This document shows, one piece after another, positions 34,737-46,682 of a stretch of 64,000 nt of DNA (the first letter of the stretch is position 1; each line of letters opens with the position of its first letter). Made by a program: the position numbers and the translations under genes. The DNA comes from Papaver somniferum (Eukaryota; Streptophyta; Magnoliopsida; Ranunculales; Papaveraceae): positions 3,417,208 to 3,481,207 of the forward strand of contig NW_020650526.1 of NCBI RefSeq assembly GCF_003573695.1, written 5' to 3'. The notes below the pieces were generated by a model that saw nothing but the letters and a program-made list of their open reading frames with translations, did not search any database and was not told the origin of the DNA.

Positions 34737-34890
34737 TACAAGAATATTTCGAACTATTACGGGTACATGGGTAACTCACAATTACACATGCCATATGCAT
34801 ATGTAACTCCGAGTTACACATGCCATATGCATGTGTAACTCCAAATTACACATGCATTTTGTATACATACCAGCTGATTACACACTTTTT
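34737..34890. repeat. Palindromic TGTGTAACT repeat cluster 1
   Basis: Units of about 32 bp contain GTGTAACT or ATGTAACT, three to five bases, then the complement AGTTACACA, joined by TGCCATATGCA. About three units, each able to form a short hairpin. Confidence 0.7.
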
Positions 34891-35399
34891 TTTGGAGTGT
34901 TTAGACTATGGCATCTTAATATTTTTATGACAATAATTTCTGAATAGTTGTAGCCTTTTTTGGATCAATTGATGTCTATGCAGGTCTCGACGTGTTTTGT
35001 GCGCACTGACAAGACACTAGTTTTTTTTTTTTTTGGATCAATTGATGGTTGATTAGATTGATTTTGTTACTAGGTTGCTGGCTTCGGTGGGGATAATTAT
35101 GATGAGGAGCCTGAGGGAGATGATATTGATGCAGAACATACAGTGGTTTCAACAAATTAAATTATTTCTTTAGCGGGCAGGTAATTAAAGTTTGTGTTAT
35201 TGTTGTATGCATAGCTTCCATTGTATGATAGGTTGTTTAAACTCCTTGCAACAATATTTCATGGGTTTCCTGCATAACTTTAGTATTATGATAGCTGCAT
35301 ATTGACCAATTTGGTTATGCAAATTGATTGCAATTCTAGTTTTTGGTCGACTTGTCTGTTGTGAAATCTAGTTTTGATTGATTATATGATATTTCAATC

Positions 35400-35660
35400 A
35401 CCAATCTTATGCACGTGTAACTCCTAGTTACACTATTCATATGCATTTGTAACTTTCAGTTACACTACTCATATGTATATTACACAAGCCAGATGCATGT
35501 GTATCTTTTAATTACACATGTTATATGCATGTGTAACTCTCAGTTACACAAGTCAGTTGGTGTGTAACTGCTGAGTACACATCATATTTTATTAGAAGAT
35601 GCATGTGTAACTCCCAGTTACACTACACAGAGTATGTGTAACTCCTAACTACACTTGCTT
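35400..35660. repeat. Palindromic TGTGTAACT repeat cluster 2
   Basis: Seven or so degenerate units of the same palindromic motif (for example GTGTAACTCCTAGTTACAC and GTGTAACTCTCAGTTACAC). Confidence 0.7.
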
Positions 35661-35959
35661 AGATAAGTCATCAAGTGTCTTTTGATGATCTTTGTTATTC
35701 ACCTTGTAATTGTTCTATAGTTTTGCTTCTATGGATTTTTTTTCATCCAACCTAACTCATGGATGTTTATTTTGTTCCAGATACGTAAGCATTTTGGAAT
35801 CGAGGAAGATAAGAAGGGAAGAAAACATTTTTATTATAAGATCTCGTAGCTTATTTCTAGGATTTCGTTTTTCGTGTTTTAGCTCGTTTATAATTGTGTT
35901 CAATAACAATTGATACATTGAGAAATTTTTATAAATGAAATTATTGTTTCAATTACTGA

Positions 35960-36190
35960 ATATAGGTGTGTAACTTCTAGATACACATTTATTATGGATG
36001 TGTAACTTCAAAATACACATGCCATATGCATGTGTAACTTTTCGTTACACATGCCATATGCCCATGTTAACAGTTTCATGACGTATGAATGTGTAACTTT
36101 TGCTTACACATGCCATACAGATATGTAACTTCACGTTACATATGCCATACATATGTGTAAATTCACGTTACATATGCCATACAGATGTGT
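35960..36190. repeat. Palindromic TGTGTAACT repeat cluster 3
   Basis: Six or so units separated by ATGCCATATGC or ATGCCATAC spacers, ending at a GGC/GGT-rich stretch (36190-36250). Confidence 0.7.
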
Positions 36191-36259
36191 TGGGAGGTGG
36201 TGGCGGCGGCGGGCGACCGCGGCTGGTGGTGAGAGGCAGAGGTAGTGGTGGGGACATCA

Positions 36260-37917
36260 TTTTACTATATTTTAATATTTGAGCCTAAATTTGAATTTTC
36301 TTTAATCAGGAGCTTGACAATATACATGAGGGTATGGACGTCTTTTAATAATTCAGGGCCTAGATTTAAACTTCTTTTAATTAGGACCCTCATATTATAG
36401 GTAACCCATGGGTGAGGCCTTAGCCTAATTTTTCCATAAATAAAATCTAATTTGAAAAATTCAGATAGTGGGCTTAAGGGGAGCTCGGGTTTGCCTTATC
36501 GTAGGTCCGTCTCCACATATAATATAATCACATGTGACCATGAAATGTGAGCTTTATAATACAAACACATAATCAAAAGATTTTTTTTTTAGGAAAAGCT
36601 GATTTGTTTACGGGCAAAGCTAAAAATATTTGACTAAGGTATATTTATTTTGACTTTCGGTCATTAAAATGGAGGAGTAAAAAATTGTCTTTCCCCATGA
36701 AAAAACACCAAAGTTTACTGTTTTGTCCTCAACTTTATCTAACCTGATATTTGATCGGTCTTAACCTAATCCCAAGTTTACTGTATATGATTGATCCCAA
36801 GTTTCATAAAAACTAACACGGATGAAGAAGATGCCAGTTGGAGCTATTACTGGAAATCTAATACAGAAAATACCTACAAAATTCCGTACTAGTTTTTCCG
36901 GTATGGAGCCTTTCACTGTTAATAAGAATTTATAGAACAAGAAGAAGAACATCTACAAGAAGAACAAGAAGATGAACAGGACCTTATGGTTGTGGATTGA
37001 GTCTCAGTCTTTACTAATTCTTTGCAATTCATTTGAAACGTCTGAACTCCATCGATTTAAAACTTCTCACATACAGTAATAAACAAGTACATATACCCGT
37101 TCTCAATTATTAGTCATCCAGTTTCAGATAAACAAAACAAAAAAGGAGTAGTCTCTTTATGTCTCTGTTTCTCTTGAGACAAGACTCCTCTATTCCTTAG
37201 ATGTAAAACTCCAAGCATCTCCTCAATCTTTATCCATTGTTACGAGGATCCACTATAATTCATGTTTGTTGCCGATGAACTGCAACCTGAGTGGATTGCA
37301 CGGGAAAGTTTTACTAAACGAACAGTCCAATGAAAGGTATTCATTTATTGTGATTCACTTCAATTAAGAGTACCCACACTATCCTCGTCCTCCCTTGTCT
37401 AACTCACTCAATTTTTTTTACATAAGCTCGATTCATTTGTATCATAGGTCGCTGCGCTTGCCTTGTTATTCTGATGATCTAGCTGGGACCTAAAATGTGA
37501 TTATATGAAGCCATTGCAATAAAAACTGAGTTTAGTTTAAATTTGTGTCAATAAGAAAACAAAATATGGAGGCAACAATAACACAATTATAACTGACTTA
37601 TCATTAAGATGGAGACATGCCGAACAGAATACATAGGACATTGGAAAAATAAAAATCAAATTTCTACTGGTTGCAGTCTTTGATAATACAAATATTGGAG
37701 TGCAATGCAAAAGACCTGGAACATCAAAATATTCTTTAGTAATATAAAAATGGGCATCAAAGAATATGAGAAGGCAATTTAAGGAAGAAGATATAGAAGA
37801 TCTTTTGTAGGCTATTACAGTGATCACGGTCAGTTGGATATGAGTTTGGTAAGAGTGTAATATGGAAATACAAAATAATATCCACAAGTCAAATTCAGTT
37901 ATTATCTCCCCTGTGCA
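36260..37917. other. Intergenic stretch without a supported gene
   Basis: No conserved domain. The 116-codon minus-strand frame at 37537-37887 is low in information and has no recognisable motif. Confidence 0.4.
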
Positions 37918-39400
37918 TATATTTTTTTTGAGGAGAAAGGTTGAGATTATATAAAAAGAAAATGTAAAAAGGCTAAAGCCCCCATTTTGTATGTAGAAAC
38001 TTATTACTTTCTATCGATAATAGCATTCCAGTGAGTTATGAATTCACGGAATATGGTTCCAAAGAACCAATTTACTTTCCCTTTGCCCCCATACAAAGAT
38101 CAATAACTTGACTTCATTGATTGTCTCTTTTGCTGAGTTGGGTCTTTTGCTAGCCATAACCCGTCTGTTTCTCTCGTTCCAGAGAGCCCAGCAAATAACG
38201 AAGATTAACAATGGCCAAATTTTTCTCCCTCTATTGCGGCCTCTTCTGTATTTCCAAGCTCGAAGCTGATTAGAGATTGAGCTTGCCTGCACCCATCTGA
38301 TGTTATAACCCTCAATAAAATAGTTCCAAATTTGATGAGAATATTCACAATGGAGAAGTAGATGGTTTACAGTTTCTTCATGAGAGTTACAAAGAGCACA
38401 TATATTGTTCTGAATTTGACCGCCCCTGTGGTTAAGGTTGTCGATGGTTGGGATTGAGTTTTGGGAAGTTGACCATAAGAAGAATTGAACTTTAGGTGGA
38501 ACATGTTGAATCCAGATGCAGGCATATGGAACCAAATTGAGAGGAGATGGCATTTGTTCCACCATCCAGTTGTAACATGATTTGGCACTAAAACCACCAG
38601 GGAGGTTATATTTCACTGAGTCCTCATCTTCATCATCTAAAATTGGTGGATTTCCCAACACTTCGAACATTTGCAGCATCTCTGGAATTTCGTTTGATGT
38701 CAAGTTCCTTCTCAGCTTTATGTTCCATGTACCATTTTCCACCAAATCTTTAACAGAGCCATTTTTCTGTTTTGATAACTTGAAAATGTTAGGAAAAGAT
38801 AACTTGAGAGCTTGAGTACCTCTCCATTTATCCCACCAGAACTTAACTGCATCCCCTTTAGTAACTGTTGTGGTGGATATATCTTCTACTATATACTTCT
38901 GTTTTTGAATTCCTGGCCATATTCCTCTTCCTTGCGAGATAGTTGAGTCTTTTACCCATAAGTCCTCGTGAGTTGCTCCCATCTTTTCCTTGATAATCCT
39001 TCTCCAGAGTTGTGTTTTTTCCTTGGAGAATCTCCATGACCACTTGGCTAACATTTCTTTGTTTGTAAGCTTCAAATTTCTGATTCCCAAACCTCCTAAA
39101 CTCTTTGGTTTACATATTATTTCCCAAGCCACCCAACTGATTTTCTTTTTGTTAGAAGATGAACCCCATAAAAAGCTTCTCATAATTTGATTCAGTTTTT
39201 TTTCAACTGCTGCTGGCATGGAGAAGATGGACATATAATAAACTGGTAAGCTTGAAAGTGTGGATTTGATAAGTTTAATTCTTCCAGCTTTTGTGAAGAA
39301 TCTTCTTTTCCATAATTCCCTATACATGTCTTTATAACAATAGCTTCCCCCCTAAACAAATCAGCTTTCCCTATAACAAAAATCAATCAAAATTCCAGGA
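37918..39400 (-). mobile_element. 5'-truncated L1-type LINE
   Basis: On the minus strand only the C-terminal part of ORF2 is present, followed by a short 3' UTR and a tail at 37921-37929 (A run on the minus strand). Truncation at the 5' end is the usual outcome of target-primed reverse transcription. A second T run at 39403-39416 just beyond probably belongs to another retrocopy. Confidence 0.75.
38044..39327 (-). pseudogene. LINE ORF2 C-terminal region with RT zinc-binding domain
   Basis: An uninterrupted frame of 427 codons. It begins after the RT core with KRRFFTKAGRIKLIKSTLSS, then CKPKSLGGLGIRNLKLTNKE, then a tryptophan-rich stretch and the zf-RVT domain: FSAKSCYNWM, WIQHVPPKVQFFLWS, and the metal-binding CALCNSHEETVNHLLLHC. 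No RNase H domain follows; it ends VLWNHIP. The absence of stops over 1.3 kb suggests a relatively recent insertion. Without endonuclease and RT it cannot act. Confidence 0.85.
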
Positions 39401-39539
39401 AGTTTTTTTTTTTTTTGGAAGGAAAAGATTATTCATTAAAAAAGGGGAGAATTACACACCAAAAGGAGTTTCCGTTGAAATTATTTCAGAAGGAAAAATA
39501 CACTATTCCTTACTTGTATGGTTTTTCCGTGCTAGTTTC

Positions 39540-39815
39540 TGTTAGTTAATGCAATGTTCATCAAAGTGTAATAGATGTGTAAGACAACAAGTAGTAGTAA
39601 GTAAGTTAGTGGACATGAGTATTCTACATGCTTTTGTATTAGGTCCTATGTAATCCTAGTATATAAAGAAAGAGATGAAGAAAGAGAAGGTAATCAAATG
39701 AATGAAAATTGAGTGAAAGAGGTAGAGAGAATTGCTTATGCCCTCACCTCCATTCAAGTGAAATCCATATCAAATTCATATCAATCCATTATATAATCAA
39801 CCTAAATATCCAACA
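39540..39815 (+). repeat. 5' LTR of the copia element
   Basis: Starts TGTTAGTTAATGCAATG and ends TATCCAACA, directly before the primer-binding site. There is no second copy in the window, so the start rests on the TGTTAG...CCAACA termini. Confidence 0.65.
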
Positions 39816-39817
39816 AT

Positions 39818-39830
39818 TGGTATCAGATCT
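39818..39830 (+). other. Primer-binding site of the copia element
   Basis: TGGTATCAGATCT, two bases after the LTR, matches the usual TGGTATCAGAGC complement of initiator tRNA-Met with small differences. Confidence 0.8.
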
Positions 39831-39971
39831 TAGATCTATTAGATCTGATCTTGGTGAGTGAAAAAAATCAATTTTTACCCATTAAATCTCAAAAATCAGC
39901 AACATTCAAAGATTTTAAAATCTAGATCTAGAAAAAAAACCCAATTTTTCAATCAATCTTCAATTAAATCA

Positions 39972-40980
39972 ATGGCAAGTAGTAGTTACTCAAATCAATA
40001 CATTCAACAACCTTCAATACCACTTTTCCATGGAGAAAATTATGATTTTTGGGCAATTAAAATGAAAACCTTGTTCATGTCTCAAGAAGTGTGGGAGATT
40101 GCTGAAGATGGGTATGATGAAATTGAAGATACATCAAACTTAGATCAAGACCAAAATGATTTACTTAAGGAGAGTATGAGGAAGAATGCAAAATCATCCA
40201 TGTACATCCAATAAGGAGTTGGAGACACCATACTACCAAGAGTAATCCATTCTTATAAAGCTAAAGAAACTTTTGATCTTCTACAACAAGAGTACGAAGG
40301 CAATAAGAAGGTAAGAGAGTTAAAATTACATTCATATAGAAGAGATTTTGAGAATATTCAAAATAATGAGAATGGATGTTTAAATGAGTTTTCTTCTAGA
40401 GTAGTTGAAGTTGTTAATAATATGATGATGTGTGGTGAGAAGATGGAGGAAAGAAGAATTTGTGATTAGATATTGATGTGCTTGACGGAAAAATTTGAAC
40501 CCATTGTGGCGGTTTTGGAAGAGACTAAAGATTTTTCTACATTGAAGTCACAAGAACTATGGGCATCTTTGAAGGTGTATGAGCAAAGGTTGTTAAGACA
40601 CTCCGAAAAATCAATTGAGAGTGCATTTCAATCAAAATTCAACATGGATTCAAAAAATTCAGCAACAAAGAAAAATGAGTACAAGGGTGAATCAACATCA
40701 AACTTCAAAGGAAAAGAAAAATGGAAGAAAGGAGGAGCTAATCCAACAACTATACAAAGAGTGATTCGCCTCAAGTACCAAGATGCAGTTTTTGCAAGAA
40801 GAATGGTCACTTGGGAGAAGAATTGTTGGAATAAAGGAAAACCACAATGTCGCAATCGCAAAAATTATGGACATTTGGAGAAAGATTGTAGATACAAAGA
40901 AGATTAAGAACAAGCCGGTAGAGCCGAAGAAAAAAAGGATAAACAAAATTTGTTTTATGCTTGTCAAAGTGCCATGGTAA
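39972..40980 (+). pseudogene. copia gag
   Basis: ATG at 39972 (MASSSYSNQYIQQPSIPLF) opens a gag of the UBN2 type, with LFHGENYDFWAIKMKTLF. A TAA at 40212-40214 and a TAG at about 40467 break one frame that otherwise continues: FDLLQQEYEGNKKVRELKL, FEPIVAVLEETKDF, LKSQELWASLKVYEQRL. Zinc-knuckle remnants are at 40840-40900 (CRNRKNYGHLEKDC, with one cysteine replaced by arginine). The frame leads directly into the protease. Confidence 0.8.
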
Positions 40981-42527
40981 CTTCCAAAAGTGAAGTTTGG
41001 TTTGTGGATAGTGGTTGTACAACTCATATGTCCGGCGAGAAAAGCTTGTTTGTTGATATGGATACTTCCATAAATTCTCTAGTGAAAACGGGGGGATGGA
41101 AATATGGTTCAAGCTAACGGAAGAGGTACAATTCACGTGCAAACTATCAATGGTGAAAAATACATTAGAGATGTATTGTATGTTCCGGAATGACACAAAA
41201 TTTGCTTAGTGTTAGGTAACTTGTGGAGCTTGGGTACGCGGTCCATTTTGAAGATGGATATTGCACAATTTATGGCAAGAAACACAAGAATAAGAGACAA
41301 GTGATGAAGAGTATCAAGATGGAGAAGAATATAAGTTTTCCATTGTGTTTGAAAAAGAGAAGAACGTTGCATTGAGGATGGAAACCATTGATGAAACATG
41401 GTTATGGCATAAAAGGCTTGGGAATTTGAATTTCAATAGTCTCAAGGTGCTTTCCAACAAGAACATGGTGCAAGGACTTCCACAACATATCAACGACAAA
41501 GATGGAGTGTGTGAAGGTTGTGGACTTTGGAAGCAACATCACCAACCATTCCCAAAAGATGTCGCATGGAGAGCGAAAGAACTTGTTGGTTTGGTACATA
41601 CCGACGTGTGTGGACCAATGAATACACCTACTCATGGAGTTAATGGATACTTCATTTTATTCATTGATGACTTTACTCGTATGAATTGGGTCTACTTCAT
41701 GAAACAAAAGTCCGAAGTTTTTAACATCTTCAAGAAGTTTAAAAGCCTTGTTGAAAAGCAAAGCGGTCACTATATCAAAATTTTGAGAAGTGATAGAGGC
41801 AAAGAGTACCACAACAATGAGTTTGATAAATTTTGTGAATATGAAGGCTTGGAAAGGAAACTAACCGTGGGTTATACTCCTCAACAAAATGGTGTTTCCG
41901 AGAAAAAGAACCAAACCGTGATGGAGATGGCGATGTCCATGCTTCATGAGAAGGGTATGCCAAGAGAGTTTTGGGCCGAAGCCGTTAACACCACCGTTTA
42001 CTTGATGAATAGGTGTCCAACAAAATCCGTATGGGATAAAACTCCTTTTGAAGCATGGAGTGGGAGAAAACCATCGGTAAGACATCTCAAAGTTTTTGGT
42101 AGTGTGTGTTATTCTCAAATTCCAAAGGTGAAGAGAACAAAGCTTGATGAATCAAGTGAGAAATGTATATTTCTTGGCTATAGCCTCCAATCAAAAGGTT
42201 ATAGGTTGTTTAGCTTGAAAAACAACACAATAATCACAAGCCGTGATGTCTTGTTCGATGAAGGTGCTTCATGAAATTGGGATGAAGGTAAAATTGAGAA
42301 GAGAACCGTCATTGTTGATGATGAACAAGAAAATTCAGCAACAAATGAAGTTGGAGAAGGTGAAGAAGAAGGCGAGGAACTACCTCAAACACACCCAAAT
42401 GCAAGGTTTAGAGCATCTCTAAGTATGTCTCCAAGTACTAGTGCATCAACATCACCACCATCGGCACCAAAGAAGATGCATATGTTGAGTGAAGTGTATG
42501 AAAGATGCAACTACTGTGTGGTTGAAT
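40981..42527 (+). pseudogene. copia protease and integrase
   Basis: The protease active-site motif is VWFVDSGCTTHMSG near 41000-41040. After stops near 41115 the frame 41345-42274 carries the GAG-pre-integrase zinc region (LWHKRLGNLNFNSL, CEGCGLWKQHH) and integrase core: HTDVCGPMNTP, LRSDRGKEYHN and PQQNGVSEKKNQTVMEM, which contain the three acidic DDE residues, then YLMNRCPTKSVWDKTPFEAW. One TGA at 42272-42274 precedes the acidic linker. Reverse transcriptase is missing because the element is cut at about 42527. Confidence 0.85.
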
Positions 42528-42639
42528 CGGAATCCGTCTGCCGGTTACATTTAATATTTACGAACACATATCAAGACGTTACAAGGGAAGCTAAGACTAC
42601 TTTACAGTTATGAACAAGAGAAAATTTCGTCTAATGCAG

Positions 42640-42840
42640 TAACGAAAATGTTTCATTGATTGCATTGGCTAGGGATAGATTATTAGACACATATGTAAAC
42701 TTTTGCAGCTGGATTTGTGAAGACCAAATAATAGCTGAGTACAAAGCTTGAGCCTCAACATCGATTACTGAGTCTGCATAGGATGGCCAACACCTTGCTG
42801 CTCCAAATTGTCGATTGGCTTTGCACCAGATGATCCCACA
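42640..42840 (-). pseudogene. LINE RNase H domain fragment
   Basis: On the minus strand a frame reads GIIWCKANRQFGAA, then DVEAQALYSAIIWSSQIQL and LQKFTYVSNNLSLANAI to a TAG. The spacing (A/G start, E-A-A-L, V-S-D/N) is that of the RNase H domain found at the C-terminus of some plant LINE ORF2 proteins. It lies just beyond the copia truncation, and I see no RT next to it. Confidence 0.65.
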
Positions 42841-43204
42841 CCCTATGATATTATAGTTGCATATATAACAACTCTGTTGTCAAAACATAAGTTGACTTTG
42901 GAGGCATTGAAAAGTCTGGTGAAGAGTATTAAACATAGTCCGAGCAAAGATGCAATTTGGGAGTTTATTCTCTATACAACTATCTCCGGGCGTTGTTGCA
43001 GGTTATCTATGCTCGCTTTACATCTAGCTTTCCAAACCTGCCAAAGTACAATAATTTAGTTCTTTCATTACTCAAACAAGGCAGTAGTGCATTTAGTTGC
43101 TAACCAGTTGAAAATACAATATTTTATGCTATTAAAAGTTCCTATCACATAAAGATCTTGTGGACAGCTGCCAAACCATACCGCTCTAGTAAAACTATCA
43201 GGGA

Positions 43205-43345
43205 GTTCACTGTTTTCCATTTATCATCTTTCTTCGCTGAAATCTAGCTGAATTCTGAAAAACACGGATGACGAAGGAATTAGATATTCTGTTTATGGGG
43301 AGTCTCACATTTGGTAGTCTCCATAGAACTCATTTATGAGTTTTT
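43205..43345. repeat. Short duplicated segment, copy 1
   Basis: Matches 49685-49815 in the same orientation: CTTTCTTC, GAAATCTAG, GATTCTGAAAAA, GAAGGAATTA and GAGTCTCACATTTGGTA are shared in order. No coding potential. Confidence 0.7.
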
Positions 43346-43574
43346 TTTTCAAACGAATCAAGCCTTCAATGGTACTTCTATTTTGGTACTGCTGGCAAAT
43401 GCTATTGTGCTAAACTACCTCCATATCTCTCCCCTTTTTAACGGGAGCAAGAGAATATTAAAGATTTAAACTTCATAACCGTTAGATTTACCCACATTAA
43501 ATTTTAGCTATCAGAACTAGTAATATTTTTAAAAAAAATCAAAGCCAAAACTAGCAAAATACTTGTAATTTCGT

Positions 43575-43810
43575 TAAAAACGGATAGCTAGCTCGGCTGG
43601 TCATCCCCGTTTTAAGGTTTGATGCGCTCCACGAGCCCAGGTTCGAGTCCCTGATGGTGCAATATAATGTGACATGGAAGGCAGAGTTAGCTTACCCCCT
43701 TGTCACGTAATCAACCCTCCCTATCCGCTTAGGCTCTCTTGGCTGGTTCCTCATATGGCTCTCTGGTAAGTGAGCACGGAAACCTGTTCAACTAATGTAG
43801 TAGTACGTTG
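43575..43810 (+). mobile_element. tRNA-derived SINE
   Basis: The head has an RNA polymerase III A box (TAGCTCGGCTGG, 43589-43600) and B box (GGTTCGAGTCC, 43640-43650) at tRNA-like spacing. A non-tRNA body of about 150 bp follows. No clear poly(A) tail or target duplication was identified, so the 3' end is approximate. Confidence 0.7.
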
Positions 43811-44396
43811 TTTCATAGCTTGTTAGCGTTCCAACTAGTTTCTTGCAAATAATATTCTTTATTCAATAATAAATGATGAATTAAAGAATGAATAACCGAG
43901 TACCCGATGAGTATTACCCATTGGATCCGTTAAAATTTCGGGTCCAATCTAGTAATACCCTTTTGATCCTAAGTTTCTAATGGATCCAACTTTAGGATCC
44001 GAAACCGGGCCCGAATTCACCTGACCGGGTTCCAGGTAAGGGATACCCATTGACAGCCTTAGGTCAAGGTATCTAACGAATTTTAAAAACAACAACCTCA
44101 CTCAATATAGAATCCGTTGGATCTTGCCCACTATTTTCACCCACATTCAGTCTATTGATGTACGGGTCAGACACCCATCCACAAAAACTCGTGCTCGCGG
44201 GTTCAATGCCAGATGCTAGCTCACCCCTATAAAAAAACCAACCTAATTTGATTGTTTATGTTTAATCATCTTTTCTCGTGATTTTTTTTATAGTTGTAAC
44301 ATCATGTTAATTTCAATGAACTTTTCTTCCTTCGATATTCAATTAAAATCATCAACACGTGCTAAAAATTAGACACTTAAAACAGTAGTTTTGTAT
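43811..44396. other. Intergenic stretch without a supported gene
   Basis: Contains GGATCC/GGGTCC-rich sequence at 43920-44010 that looks like eroded repeat; no domain or RNA gene seen. Confidence 0.4.
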
Positions 44397-45459
44397 CCTC
44401 CCTAGTTCGATGCCTATGGATATCTTTATCTACCCAATAGAAAAGGATAAGGGGTGTTTAAAGTGTGTTAAAATACTAAATTATCCTTTACACAAACTTA
44501 TTAGTTCTAAATATCTAAAATAAATACAAAAACCTAAATCATTTCTATTTACAATCTTTAATCAAAAACTAAGACTGAATCTCAAATAACAATCCATATA
44601 TATATATATATATATTTTCAAACCATATTTTCGGCGAAACTATTCAAGTGATTGAATTAAATCCCTTTAATCTGCTTCCTTTGTAGAGAGATTCATCAAT
44701 GATTTAAGCGTCAAACTATGAAATTTCCTCGTCCAACTTTTCTGAAAATCAACAAGAACCGGTCTATATGTGCATTAATGTATACCGATTAATTGTTGAT
44801 GTTACCCAGAATCGGTTTTTATGATACACCTGCATAAAACGATTCTGGGTTGATGTGATGAACATCAACCTCAATCGGTATACGTAAATGTATTTATCAA
44901 CCAATTCATTAACCATGTTTGAATTTTTACACAAATCCTGAATTTTTTTATCTTTATATTATAAAGAAAGAAAATACGAGCTGAATGCAAAAAGAATGAG
45001 GTGACTCGGCATCGGACGAAGAAGTTATGAGAAAAATAGTCAAAGAAATGTCCAGATTTACAATTGGTTTAATGCATGAGCATTAATGTAAACCGATTCT
45101 AGCGGAAAAAAATCACAAAAAAACTCTTGAATTTTACAATATGTCTATGTTCTAAGTCTTATAAACTGATTCTTAGAATCGGTTTACAAGTGCACGAACG
45201 TAAACCGATTCTGGGTTGTGATTTTTCAAAAAAATTCAAAATTTTTACATGTTTTGATGATGATTTAAGATTAATTGATTTCTAGGTTAACATGATTAAA
45301 CATCAATTAATCACCCGAATTACCACTAATTAATCAGGGGTAAACTAGCCACTAACTAAAACAGTTGGATAAGTAGTTTTTCATTTTATTTCTAAATATT
45401 TGTTTTTGTCTCGTAGTGGCAGGCCTCAAATAAAATGTGTAAGCCTCAAACTAGGGAGG
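44397..45459. mobile_element. Non-autonomous TIR element with 8-bp target duplication (hAT-like)
   Basis: The left end CCTCCCTAGTTCGATGCCTA pairs with the reverse complement of the right end, CCTCCCTAGTTTGAGGCTTA (three mismatches in 20). TTTTGTAT is duplicated at 44389-44396 and 45460-45467. An 8-bp duplication is typical of hAT elements. There is no transposase. Inside, ACCGATTCTGGGTT and its inverse recur several times and could fold into hairpins. Confidence 0.8.
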
Positions 45460-45467
45460 TTTTGTAT

Positions 45468-46682
45468 ATATACTGGAGATAACCTGTGCCCTAACGGCAC
45501 TGCGTGAGGCTAACGTAGAGTTTCTGTAAATATCCAAAAAAAAAATATATGAAAAAGAGTTATTCGATCATGTATCTAATTAACGATTATATTTAATTAG
45601 ATTTCAAAATCTTGTTAGGCTGAATTCCACGTATAAAAACTTATATACCCAAGAGTGCTTCATATAAATAATTTTTTAAGTTGATTATTACTGAAATTAA
45701 ATCTTGCTAGACAAATTGTTTTATATTATTTTATTCTTGATGAATAAATCCAAAACAGCATAAGCTGGATCAAATTTGGATTAGTTTACAATGTTTTATG
45801 TGTTATTAATTTTATTCTTAAAAATAATTTTTTGATCCATCTCTGGTTTCTTCCTACAAACATAGGAAATGAGGGAGGAATAATATTTTATTGAAAATGA
45901 TTAACAAAGTTTGACTGATTTTCGTAAGAAAATAATTAATAAGAAATTGTATTGTGTTTATAACAATTAAAGACATAAAGAATACTCTTAAAATAAATCC
46001 GTATTTCCTTTATTTTATTTAAATGAATAAATTTAATCAATGTACGTTCATAATGTATATTATGAATTTTATAACTCTAATTATGAGGGAGCCTTTTAAA
46101 TTCATAATGAAAGAGGTTACAACTTCTATATCCATCGGATGTCATTGGCTTGGATAAGACTGGGATGATCGGATGCAACATTTGTCTTTCAAAATGTTAT
46201 CCATTCGTCCAAGCTCAAAAACTCCTTCTATTTTATATTATAGATATTTACGCATATATATGATTTTTGACGTTACTGTTGTTTCGATATGGAAAAATTA
46301 TCCAATATCGAAACTTCAAATAATATCCCGAATTTTCGGTACGTACTCAGAAAATATCTAAAATGACTATGTTTTGTTTTAAAACTTAAAGTGTCTTCAC
46401 ATTTGCATAATTCAAAGCTTTAATAGAATATTTCAGAACAATTAATTTTTCTTTGATTTTCTTCTTTTTATGAAGTAGAAAGTATTCAAATTAGTTATGT
46501 TTCTGATTACACCCGAATAGACTGCTATGTTTTTCCAGATAAAACTAATCGAATTATTTAACGAAGTCTTCAATGGATTTCAAACTGGAATTTGATTATT
46601 TGATCTTATTGCAAGAAAATAACTACCTATTTTTTTATTATCTCAAATTTTATCATAGTTTGGAGCATTTCTCAAGGGTCGA
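45468..46682. other. A/T-rich intergenic stretch, nothing recognised
   Basis: No gene, repeat boundary or RNA gene that I can support. Confidence 0.4.

Larger units (their letters stand above)
39540..42527 (+). mobile_element. Ty1/copia retrotransposon truncated before reverse transcriptase
   Basis: A 276-bp LTR, an initiator-tRNA-Met-type primer-binding site, gag, protease and integrase are present in copia order. The homology stops at about 42527 just after the linker (YERCNYCVVESES) that normally leads into reverse transcriptase. No RT, RNase H or 3' LTR follows. Two or more stops interrupt the frame. Confidence 0.85.

Noticed and set aside
35068..35160. Acidic exon-like segment after a TTACTAG acceptor
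   Set aside because: Only about 28 residues, unrecognised, with no neighbouring exon; too little to call.
37537..37887. 116-codon minus-strand frame with hydrophobic stretches
   Set aside because: A/T-rich chance frame upstream of a LINE 3' end; no homology or conserved neighbour.
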